Below, piece by piece: positions 1-6,029 of a DNA stretch of 7,061 nt. The translations under genes and the position numbers were made by a program. Every line of letters starts with the position of its first letter. The first letter of the stretch is position 1. The notes under the pieces were generated by a model. That model was given only the letters and a program-made list of their open reading frames with translations, did not search any database and was not told the DNA's origin. Origin of the DNA: an uncultured Ruminococcus sp. (lineage in GTDB: Bacteria > Bacillota > Clostridia > Oscillospirales > Ruminococcaceae); NCBI GenBank assembly GCA_947589205.1, contig CANQCJ010000112.1, positions 1 to 7,061 of the forward strand, written 5' to 3'.

Positions 1-615
1 GACGGAGAAAAGGTCTCGGTCTGCTCTACCGGGATAGGCGGTCCGAGCGCGGCGATAGCGGTCGAGGAGCTTATAAAGTGCGGCGCGGACACCTTTATCC
101 GTGTCGGCACGAGCGGCGGGATAAATATCAAGGTCTCCGGCGGAGATCTCTGCATTGCCTCTGCGGCGGTGCGCGCCGAGGGCACAAGCGCGGAATACCT
201 CCCGGACGGCTACCCCGCGGCGGCGGATTTTTATGTTGTAAAGGCTCTTGCCGAAGCGGCGGAGGAGCTTTGCGAAAAGGGCGCGCCGGGAAAGGACTTC
301 CACATAGGCGTGGTGCAGTCAAAGGACAGCTTTTACGGCGAGATAGACCCCGAAAGCTCGGCGGTCTCTCAAAAGCTGATACAGGCTTGGGACGGCTACA
401 AAAAATGCGGCTGTCTCACCTCGGAAATGGAATGCGCCGCGATATTTTCGGCCGGTCTGCTGCGCGGAGCGCGCTGCGGCGGCGTGCTGACGGCGTTATG
501 GAACGTTGAAAGAAGCAAAAACGGTCTGGAGGATCACATGACGAACGATTCGTCAAAGGCGATAAGCTGCGCGGTCGGCGCGATAAGGCGGCTGATAAAG
601 CTCGATAAGATATAA
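1..615 (+). CDS. udp: Uridine phosphorylase-type nucleoside phosphorylase (5'-truncated)
   Basis: This is the C-terminal 204 residues of a cytosolic nucleoside phosphorylase of the PNP/UDP family, which cleaves a nucleoside with phosphate to give a free base and (deoxy)ribose 1-phosphate in salvage. The frame is open from base 1 and ends with TAA at 613-615. Compared with E. coli Udp (about 253 residues) roughly 50 N-terminal residues lie outside the window. Visible family motifs are STGIGGPSAAIAVEEL (encoded from about 28), the phosphate-site RVGTSGG (about 103-123) and the ribose-binding E-M-E triad at 424-432, in EMECAAIF. The segment KDSFYGEIDPES (322-357) corresponds to the base-recognition region. 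There it has Glu, where the clostridial relatives I recall have Gln (GQHxP), so strict uridine specificity is not certain. It converges on the apgM-type gene and shares a terminator with it. Confidence 0.9.
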   Translation, partial: DGEKVSVCSTGIGGPSAAIAVEELIKCGADTFIRVGTSGGINIKVSGGDLCIASAAVRAEGTSAEYLPDGYPAAADFYVVKALAEAAEELCEKGAPGKDFHIGVVQSKDSFYGEIDPESSAVSQKLIQAWDGYKKCGCLTSEMECAAIFSAGLLRGARCGGVLTALWNVERSKNGLEDHMTNDSSKAISCAVGAIRRLIKLDKI

Positions 616-618
616 CAA

Positions 619-646
619 AAAAGCTCACGGCTTTCCGTGAGCTTTT
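619..646. terminator. Bidirectional intrinsic terminator between convergent genes
   Basis: A perfect 12-bp stem (619-630 pairing with 635-646) with a CTTT loop sits between the stop codons of the nucleoside phosphorylase (613-615) and the apgM-type gene (653-651). The outer four pairs are A-T, so each strand has a T run on leaving the stem: TTTTAAATTTATT rightwards and TTTTTTG leftwards. The 35-nt gap contains little else. A bidirectional Rho-independent terminator fits well. Confidence 0.93.
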
Positions 647-650
647 AAAT

Positions 651-1865
651 TTATTCCTCGATAAATTTCTGCATGAGCGTGTGACCCTCGCTGATGAAAA
701 GTCCGGTCTGCTTCGCGGTCCTTTCGCTGTAGCTCTCAACGCCCTCGGCAGGAGCAAGCTTGTGATAGATCATAAACGGTATTGGGTCGTTGGTGTGGGT
801 CATGAGCGAAAGCGGAGTGGGGTGGTCGGGGCAGACGAGCACCTTGTAATCGTCATATTTTTCCAGCGCGGCGACTACCGGCGCAAGAATCTTTTCGTCG
901 ATAAGCTCGATAGAACGCTTTTTGTTTTCTATCTCATGCCTGTGACCGCATTCGTCGGGAGCTTCAACGTGGATATAAACAAAGTCGCTGCCCGCTTCAA
1001 GCTCGTCTATGCAGGCTTTGGCTTTTCCCTCAAAATTAGTATCTATATATCCGGTCGCGCCGGGAACGTTCACAACGTTCATTCCGGTGAATTTTCCAAT
1101 GCCCTTGAGCAGGTCGACAGCCGAGATCATCGAGCCTTTAAGACCGTATTTTTCTTCAAACGGCATGAGCGGCTTTCTTACTCCCTCTCCCCAGAACCAC
1201 ATAGAGTTAGCGGGCTTTTTGCCGCGCGCCTCTCTCGCCTTGTTTACCGGGTGATCCTTAAGCAGCTCATAGCTTTTCTTCATCATCTCATAAAGCTTCT
1301 GAGCGTTTTTGTGGGTCGGGATATACTGCTTTATCGGCTTGCCGGTGATGTCGTGCGGCGGGGTGAGCGTTCCCACGTCAAGCGTACCCATGCTCCAGAT
1401 AAGGCAGTGGCGGTAGCTTACGCCCGAATAAAGCTGAAATTCCTCCGAGTTGAAATGCTCCGCCAGAAATTCTATCAGCGTCTTAGCCTCTTCGGTGGAA
1501 ATATCGTCCGCGCAGTAATCGAGTATCGTCTTGTCGGAATATTCCTCTTCATCGGATAGCGTTACAAGATTGCAGCGGAAGGAAACGTCCGTCGGCTTCA
1601 TGTCGATGCCGATAGAACCCGCTTCGAGCGGCGAGCGTCCCGAGTAATATACCTTCGGGTCATAGCCGAGTATAGACAGATTAGCAACGTCAGAACCCGG
1701 CTTCATGCCGTCCTCAACGCTTTTTACCAGACCGACCGTCGCAGTCCTCGCGAGCCTGTCCATGGTCGGCTTGTAAGCCGCCTCCATCGGCGTTTTGTCA
1801 CCAAGCTCCTCAACAGGATAGTCAGCCATTCCGTCGCAAAGCATAACAACATATTTTTTTGTCAT
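651..1865 (-). CDS. apgM: Cofactor-independent phosphoglycerate mutase, ApgM type (or proposed homoserine kinase)
   Basis: This 404-residue cytosolic protein belongs to the alkaline phosphatase superfamily, in the archaeal-type 2,3-bisphosphoglycerate-independent phosphoglycerate mutase family. Metal and nucleophile motifs are intact: D11 in LCDGMAD, S58 in PGSDVANLS (predicted phosphoserine), H171-D172 in TPPHDITGKP, D304/H308 in EAPDECGHRH, D347-H348 in CPDHPTP, and H357 in THTNDPIPF. Length is full for the family. The annotated activity interconverts 3- and 2-phosphoglycerate. A bacterial subfamily of this length has instead been proposed, on gene context and phylogenetic profile, to be a homoserine kinase in threonine synthesis, and sequence alone does not settle this. 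The ATG at 1865-1863 is preceded by AAAGGA (1882-1877) 11 nt upstream. It is the last gene of the asp23-fakA operon, 24 nt after fakA, and ends at the shared terminator. Confidence 0.88.
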   Translation of the reverse strand: MTKKYVVMLCDGMADYPVEELGDKTPMEAAYKPTMDRLARTATVGLVKSVEDGMKPGSDVANLSILGYDPKVYYSGRSPLEAGSIGIDMKPTDVSFRCNLVTLSDEEEYSDKTILDYCADDISTEEAKTLIEFLAEHFNSEEFQLYSGVSYRHCLIWSMGTLDVGTLTPPHDITGKPIKQYIPTHKNAQKLYEMMKKSYELLKDHPVNKAREARGKKPANSMWFWGEGVRKPLMPFEEKYGLKGSMISAVDLLKGIGKFTGMNVVNVPGATGYIDTNFEGKAKACIDELEAGSDFVYIHVEAPDECGHRHEIENKKRSIELIDEKILAPVVAALEKYDDYKVLVCPDHPTPLSLMTHTNDPIPFMIYHKLAPAEGVESYSERTAKQTGLFISEGHTLMQKFIEE

Positions 1866-1889
1866 TTATATACAAGTCCTTTCAAAATT

Positions 1890-3530
1890 TTATTCTGCGG
1901 AAATTATATAGTAGTAGACAGGCTGTCCGCCTCTTGTAAGATTTATGTCAATGCCCGAAAACTTTTTCGTGAGCATATTGTAAAGCTCCTCGGCGGAGGC
2001 TTCGTCAACGTCCGCGCCGTAGAGCACGGTTATAAAGGACGTGTCGTTTTTTACCAGCCGCTTTGTGAGCTTGTACGCGCCTTTGGTAACGTCCTTTTCG
2101 GTAAATACCGGTCTGCCGTTTTCAATGCAGAGCACCTCGCCCTGCTTTATCGCCTTGCCGTCAAAATCGCTGTCGCGCGCCGCAAAGGTCACCTGTCCGG
2201 TGTTTACCCGTTCAAACGCTTCGGTCATCGCAAGACGGTTAGCTGACAGATCGGCGTTTTCGTCAAACGCCAGCATTGCGCTCATGCCCTGCGGTATCGA
2301 ACGCGTCTGCAATACGCACACCCTGCGGTCGGCAAGCTTCATCGCCTGCTCCGCCGCCATGATGATATTTTTGTTGTTCGGCAGCACAAACACCGTTTCG
2401 GCGGGGCAGCTCATTATCGCTTCGAGAATATCCTCGGTGGACGGGTTCATCGTCTGTCCGCCGCGCACAACGCAGTCAACGCCGATATCGCGGAACATCG
2501 CTTCGATGCCGCTTCCGGCGGCGACCGCCACAAAGCCGAACCGCTTTTCCGGCTTAGCCGGAGCAAATCCCGCCTTGGCTTCCTTCTTCTTGTTTTCATG
2601 CTGAAGCTTCATATTCTCTATCTTGGGAAGATTTATATAACCGAATTCCAATCCCTTTTGCACCGCAAGACCGGGATCGTTGGTGTGGACGTGGACTTTT
2701 ATGATATCGTCGTCCTCGACCACGACAACGCAGTCGCCTATCGTTTCAAGATAAGCTCTGAGCGCGTCCGAGGAGCCGCAGCCTGCCGATTTTGTGATAA
2801 GCATTTCGGTGCAGTAGGTAAAATGTATCTCATCGTCATAAAGCCCCACCGCGTCGGCGAAGGAATCGACCGTGACGGCGTTTTTGTCGGTGCTTTTCAA
2901 AGCCGCGATCTGACCGCCCTTAAATATCCGCATCATCTCGTTTAAGATAAGCACGAGACCCCTTCCGCCCGCGTCCACAACGCCGGCTTTGGCGAGAAGC
3001 GGCAGCATTTCGGGAGTTTTTTCAAGCGTTTTTTCAGCCTGTATACAGACCTCCTCCCAGATGACGAGCGGATCGTTTGAAGAAAGAGAGGCTTCGTGCG
3101 CTCTTTCGGACGCCTCGCGCGCTACCGTAAGTATAGTGCCCTCCGTCGGCTTCATGACCGACTTGTACGCGCCGCTTACGCCGATCTCGAACGCCTGCGC
3201 GACAGCCGCCGCGTCCATTTCGGCTTTGCCCTCTAAGGCTTTGGAAAAGCCGCGGAAGATAAGCGAAAGTATAACTCCGGAATTTCCCCTTGCACCGCGC
3301 AGCATACCCGCTGCGGCTTCGCGCGCGGCGACTGAAATCTCCACGCCGTCGCCGAGAGCCTTCATGGACAGCGCGGCGTTGGATATGGTCATAGACATAT
3401 TCGTTCCCGTGTCTCCGTCAGGCACGGGAAAAACGTTAAGCTCGTCTACCGATTTTTTCTGATCGGTCAAAGCGTTTGCCGCGCTTATAACGGCGTCGCG
3501 GAACATTTTTCCGCTTATGTTAGCATTCAA
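1890..3530 (-). CDS. fakA: Fatty acid kinase ATP-binding subunit FakA (DAK2 domain protein, YloV)
   Basis: A 546-residue cytosolic protein, full length for the YloV/FakA family (about 550). The N-terminal DhaL/DAK2 domain (about 8-205) carries the nucleotide and Mg site NVFPVPDGDTGTNM (residues 32-45, acidic D38 and D40), GARGNSGVILS (79-89) and DAGGRGL (186-192). The middle region has YCTE (C240) and VHVHTNDPG (H280, H282), a probable metal-binding set as known in FakA. The C-terminal part (about 330-546) is the regulatory, FakB-contacting region, with a link at 312-330 rich in Lys and Ala. FakA phosphorylates fatty acid bound to a DegV-type FakB protein, giving acyl-phosphate for PlsX/PlsY phospholipid synthesis. 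No fakB lies in the window. The start is TTG at 3530-3528, set by a strong Shine-Dalgarno. It lies between the Asp23 gene and the apgM-type gene; the yloU-yloV order is conserved across Firmicutes. Confidence 0.93.
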   Translation of the reverse strand: MNANISGKMFRDAVISAANALTDQKKSVDELNVFPVPDGDTGTNMSMTISNAALSMKALGDGVEISVAAREAAAGMLRGARGNSGVILSLIFRGFSKALEGKAEMDAAAVAQAFEIGVSGAYKSVMKPTEGTILTVAREASERAHEASLSSNDPLVIWEEVCIQAEKTLEKTPEMLPLLAKAGVVDAGGRGLVLILNEMMRIFKGGQIAALKSTDKNAVTVDSFADAVGLYDDEIHFTYCTEMLITKSAGCGSSDALRAYLETIGDCVVVVEDDDIIKVHVHTNDPGLAVQKGLEFGYINLPKIENMKLQHENKKKEAKAGFAPAKPEKRFGFVAVAAGSGIEAMFRDIGVDCVVRGGQTMNPSTEDILEAIMSCPAETVFVLPNNKNIIMAAEQAMKLADRRVCVLQTRSIPQGMSAMLAFDENADLSANRLAMTEAFERVNTGQVTFAARDSDFDGKAIKQGEVLCIENGRPVFTEKDVTKGAYKLTKRLVKNDTSFITVLYGADVDEASAEELYNMLTKKFSGIDINLTRGGQPVYYYIISAE

Positions 3531-3538
3531 TGGATCAT

Positions 3539-3545
3539 ACCTCCT
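3539..3545 (-). promoter_or_regulatory. Ribosome binding site fixing the TTG start of fakA
   Basis: On the minus strand AGGAGGT (3545-3539) lies 8 nt before TTG at 3530. The only nearby ATGs (3538-3536 and 3526-3524) are out of frame with the FakA reading frame, so TTG is the best start. The first bases of the site overlap the TAG stop of the Asp23 gene (3546-3544), which suggests translational coupling. Confidence 0.85.
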
Positions 3546-3843
3546 AAACGATAGAGTCCGCGAAGATCTCGACCTTGCTTACCTTCACGCCCGTCTTGTT
3601 TATAAGCTCGTAGGCTGTTTTATGAGAAACGGCGTCCGCCACCGCCGGGATATTTACGTCCGGCGAAAAGACAGCCGAAATTTTTACGCTTACAGCCTCT
3701 CCGTCAAGCGTTACCTTTACGCTGTTGAGTCCCGCAATACCGAAGCTGCTCTCGGCTTGAGCCGTTGCAAGGCTTATAAGATATTTTTTCGATATGGTTA
3801 TCGTTCCGAGATGATTGCCTATACTTATCATAAAAACATTCAC
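3544..3843 (-). CDS. Asp23/Gls24 family envelope stress protein (YloU-like)
   Basis: A small 99-residue protein, somewhat shorter than typical YloU/Asp23 proteins (about 120 or more). It opens with ISIGNHLGTITISKKYLISLATAQAES in the way family members do (G-x-I-x-I-S, then a helix with A-x-x-E and FGIAGLNS). It then has the alternating-strand region VKVTLDGEAVSVKISAVF (about 42-59) and a C-terminal helix and strand (about 66-94). Members are cytosolic and often membrane-anchored through a partner; their role is in envelope homeostasis, with no known enzyme activity. The GTG at 3843-3841 is preferred because AAAGGA lies 4 nt upstream; the internal ATG at 3831-3829 would be 16 nt away. It is the first gene of the leftward operon, with 13 nt to fakA. 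I recognise the family by fold pattern rather than an invariant motif. Confidence 0.82.
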   Translation of the reverse strand: MNVFMISIGNHLGTITISKKYLISLATAQAESSFGIAGLNSVKVTLDGEAVSVKISAVFSPDVNIPAVADAVSHKTAYELINKTGVKVSKVEIFADSIV

Positions 3844-3886
3844 GCCGTCCTTTCGGGAAAAAATTGCAAGCTTGTTTTACCTATTT

Positions 3887-3915
3887 ATTATAACCTATTT
3901 TTAGCCGCTTGTAAA
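3887..3915 (-). promoter_or_regulatory. Sigma-A promoter of the asp23-fakA-apgM operon
   Basis: Reading leftwards, TTTACA (3915-3910) is followed after 17 nt by TATAAT (3892-3887). The -35 matches five of six consensus bases and the -10 matches all six. Predicted transcription start is near 3880, giving a leader of about 37 nt before the GTG at 3843. No other good promoter is seen upstream of fakA or the apgM-type gene, so the three genes are probably co-transcribed. Confidence 0.85.
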
Positions 3916-3986
3916 GACCTTTAGAAAATTTTTAACTTTTTTAAAACCGCCGCGGAGCGTTTTTTTGCTAAAAATGCTTGTTTTTA

Positions 3987-4012
3987 GTTCACAAAAAATA
4001 TGTTGACAAAAA
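3987..4012 (+). repeat. 15-nt-spaced direct repeat over the regulator promoter -35
   Basis: GTTCACAAAAA (3987-3997) and GTTGACAAAAA (4002-4012) match at 10 of 11 positions and start 15 nt apart. The second copy contains the -35 hexamer TTGACA. Direct repeats near promoters are often binding sites for OmpR-type regulators, so an operator for autoregulation is possible. The A-rich composition means chance similarity cannot be excluded. Confidence 0.45.
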
Positions 4013-4032
4013 GCATAGCCGTGTGATATAAT
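4003..4032 (+). promoter_or_regulatory. Consensus sigma-A promoter of the regulator-kinase-trmO operon
   Basis: TTGACA (4003-4008) and TATAAT (4027-4032) are both perfect hexamers separated by 18 nt, with an extended -10 TG at 4024-4025. Predicted start is near 4039, giving a leader of about 58 nt. The site faces away from the leftward promoter, with 87 nt between the two -35 elements. Confidence 0.9.
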
Positions 4033-4079
4033 TAATCAGGTATGATGTTTTGTAAGAAATTCGGGAACATAAACAGCTT

Positions 4080-4086
4080 AGGAGGT
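4080..4086 (+). promoter_or_regulatory. Strong ribosome binding site of the response regulator
   Basis: AGGAGGT lies 10 nt before the ATG at 4097. An earlier ATG at 4087 directly abuts the site and is too close to serve as a start, so 4097 is preferred. The 12-nt string TTAGGAGGTATG (4078-4089) also occurs in front of fakA on the other strand. Confidence 0.85.
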
Positions 4087-4096
4087 ATGTATCAAA

Positions 4097-4774
4097 ATGA
4101 GACTTCTTGTAGCAGAGGATGAAAGAGAGCTTTCAAACGCTTTGTTTGCGGTGCTTAGGCATAACAACTATTCCATAGACAGAGTTTTCAGCGGCTCTGA
4201 AGCGCTCGACTTTGCCATGACGGGGAATTATGACGGCGTTATCATGGATATAATGATGCCCGGCATGAGCGGGCTGGACGTAGTGAAGGAAATGAGAAAC
4301 GGCGGCATTTCAACGCCGGTGCTGATACTTACCGCAAAAAGCGAGATAGAGGATAAGATAATAGGACTTGACGCGGGCGCGGACGATTATATGACAAAGC
4401 CGTTTTCTATGAACGAGCTTCTTGCAAGGCTTCGCGCGCTTACCCGCCGCAGCTCCGACTACGCTCCGGCGGAGCTGAAATTCGGCGACCTTACGCTCAA
4501 CCGCGCTAATTTTGAGCTTAGCGCAGAAAACGGCGCGATACGCTTGGGCAATAAGGAATTTCAGATGATGGAATATCTTATGTGCAATCCCAACACGCTT
4601 ATCTCTACCGAAAAATTCATGGAAAAGATCTGGGGCTGCAACACCGACACCGAGATAAACGTGGTGTGGGTGTATATTTCCTATCTGAGAAGAAAGCTGT
4701 TAAAGATAGGCTCGGGCGTAACTATCCGCGCTTCACGCGGGATAGGCTATACGCTTCAGTATAACGATGTATAG
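4097..4774 (+). CDS. OmpR/PhoB-family response regulator
   Basis: A 225-residue two-domain transcription factor. The receiver domain (1-115) has the acidic pocket E7/D8, the phosphoacceptor D51 in GVIMDIMMPGMSG, switch residue T79 in LILTAKS, and K101 in DDYMTKPFS. The C-terminal winged-helix DNA-binding domain (about 127-222) shows the family pattern: FGDLTLNRANFEL, LGNKEFQMMEYLM, the recognition helix region INVVWVYISYLRRKL, and the closing hairpin IRASRGIGYTL. All key residues are present, so it should be phosphorylated by the adjacent kinase and act as a dimer on direct-repeat DNA. It is the first gene of its operon, read from a consensus promoter, and overlaps the kinase start by 8 nt. 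The controlled genes cannot be told from sequence; the divergent asp23 operon and its own promoter are candidates. Confidence 0.95.
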   Translation: MRLLVAEDERELSNALFAVLRHNNYSIDRVFSGSEALDFAMTGNYDGVIMDIMMPGMSGLDVVKEMRNGGISTPVLILTAKSEIEDKIIGLDAGADDYMTKPFSMNELLARLRALTRRSSDYAPAELKFGDLTLNRANFELSAENGAIRLGNKEFQMMEYLMCNPNTLISTEKFMEKIWGCNTDTEINVVWVYISYLRRKLLKIGSGVTIRASRGIGYTLQYNDV

Positions 4775-6029
4775 AACGCTAAGCCGCCGCTTTTCCGCAA
4801 TGGCGATAAGCGCTTTGTTTATCGTCGAGCTTTTTACCGGGCTTATGATAAACTGTCTCAACTGCTTTTACACCGTCGGACAGGCTGACGATACTATTGA
4901 TATCATATTAGAAAACGACGGCGAGATCCCGAGCGATTGGCAAAAATGCTCCGGAAAAGGCTGCTCGAAAAAGGACAGCGCCAAGCCGTTCAACAGCGAG
5001 ATGAGGTATACCACCCGCTACTTTGCCGCAAATATCGACAGTGACGGAAATATCATAACTCTCGATACCTCTCACATAACCTCGGTGACGAGGGACAGAG
5101 CGGAGGAGTACGCCAAGGAGATAGCTTCGGAGGATAAAGCTCGCGGCTTTGTCGGCGGACTTTTTTACCGCTACGGCGAAAAGGATCTCGGCGGCGGCAA
5201 AAGCCTTATCGTCATGTACGACTACAGCAGACAGGCGGCTTGGAATATCAGCATTCTGATAATAAGCGGCATCATCGCGGTGCTGCTGCTGATAGTTTTC
5301 TCGCTGTTTATCTGCGCCTTTTCAAAGCGCGCGGTAAGACCGATAGTAAGAAGCATAGAAAAGCAGACGCATTTTATAACCGACGCGGGGCATGAGCTTA
5401 AAACTCCGCTTGCGATAATAAAAGCCGACGCCGAGGTGCTGGAAATGACCGGCGAGGGCAATGAATGGACCGAGAGCATACTCAATCAGACAGACAGATT
5501 GAGCGGACTGCTGTCGGAAATGCTCACGCTTGCTAAAGCGCAGGAGATACAGCGCAGGCAGTTTACGCCGGTAGACCTCAGCGGGCTTGCGAAAAAGGCG
5601 GCTAAGGATATAAACCCGCTTTGCACGGCAAATTCAAAGCCGCTCAAAGAGGAGATAGAAGAAAATATCGTCTGCATGGGCGATGAAAAAATGCTCGAGA
5701 ACATTATGTCGATACTGCTTGAAAACGCCGTCAAGTACGGCAGCAGGGATAGGGAGATATCGTTCGGCTTGAAAAGGTACGGCAGACACGCTAAGCTTTG
5801 GGTGGAAAATTACTGCGACGATATGCCTCAGTGCGATACGAGACTGCTGTTTGAGCGGTTTTACCGCGCCGATTCCTCGCGCACAAGAGACACCGGCGGC
5901 AGCGGTATCGGCTTATCCACTGCAAAGACAATAACGGACGCTCACGGCGGAAAAATAAATTGCGTCATTGACGGAGACAGGATAATTTTCACCGTTAAGC
6001 TGAAAAGAGAAACTCGGGAGGAAGCATGA
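4767..6029 (+). CDS. Membrane sensor histidine kinase, cognate of the upstream regulator
   Basis: A 420-residue inner-membrane kinase. Transmembrane segment 1 is at about 11-30 and segment 2 at about 159-184; between them lies an extracytoplasmic sensor of about 125 residues with C61 and C66 and a short Arg/Tyr/Phe stretch (RYTTRYF, 80-86). After segment 2 there is only a brief linker (AVRPIVRSIEKQ, 189-200), so a full HAMP domain is not evident. The dimerisation and phosphoacceptor box is FITDAGHELKTPL with H209. The catalytic domain has the N box LLENAVKYGS (N320), the F box LFERFYRADSSR, and the glycine box TGGSGIGLS (377-385). The usual DxGxG box is replaced by VENYCDDMPQ, a variant I associate with a common clostridial kinase type. 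The ATG overlaps the regulator's stop region (ATGTATAG) with no clear Shine-Dalgarno, implying translational coupling. The ligand is unknown. Confidence 0.93.
   Translation: MYRTLSRRFSAMAISALFIVELFTGLMINCLNCFYTVGQADDTIDIILENDGEIPSDWQKCSGKGCSKKDSAKPFNSEMRYTTRYFAANIDSDGNIITLDTSHITSVTRDRAEEYAKEIASEDKARGFVGGLFYRYGEKDLGGGKSLIVMYDYSRQAAWNISILIISGIIAVLLLIVFSLFICAFSKRAVRPIVRSIEKQTHFITDAGHELKTPLAIIKADAEVLEMTGEGNEWTESILNQTDRLSGLLSEMLTLAKAQEIQRRQFTPVDLSGLAKKAAKDINPLCTANSKPLKEEIEENIVCMGDEKMLENIMSILLENAVKYGSRDREISFGLKRYGRHAKLWVENYCDDMPQCDTRLLFERFYRADSSRTRDTGGSGIGLSTAKTITDAHGGKINCVIDGDRIIFTVKLKRETREEA

Noticed and set aside
78..509. 143-codon frame overlapping the nucleoside phosphorylase
   Set aside because: Its product is Arg/Gly-rich low-complexity sequence typical of a shadow frame, while the frame-1 product is clearly a phosphorylase.
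681..1559. 292-codon open frame antisense to the apgM-type gene
   Set aside because: It mirrors a well-supported gene with intact motifs; long antisense frames are expected from the codon bias here. No ribosome site or family-like sequence was seen.
2041..2604. 187-codon frame antisense to fakA, plus others at 2598-2945 and 2989-3462
   Set aside because: All lie opposite an intact FakA reading frame and show no recognisable domain or start signals.
3517..3924. 135-codon plus-strand frame opposite the Asp23 gene
   Set aside because: It runs through the leftward promoter and the asp23-fakA junction, has no ribosome site, and its product resembles no family I know.
3944..3967. GC-rich hairpin followed by T7 in the divergent region, as a possible terminator
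   Set aside because: The stem is only about 7 bp with a bulge and lies between divergent promoters with no gene ending there.
3974..4016. Inverted repeat ATGCTT / AAGCAT flanking the -35 of the regulator promoter
   Set aside because: Six-base arms 31 nt apart in an A/T-rich region are likely by chance; the direct repeat is the better operator candidate.
4045..4070. Possible stem in the regulator leader (ATGTT with AACAT), as a riboswitch candidate
   Set aside because: Only 5 A/T-rich base pairs in a leader of about 58 nt, with no conserved riboswitch elements.
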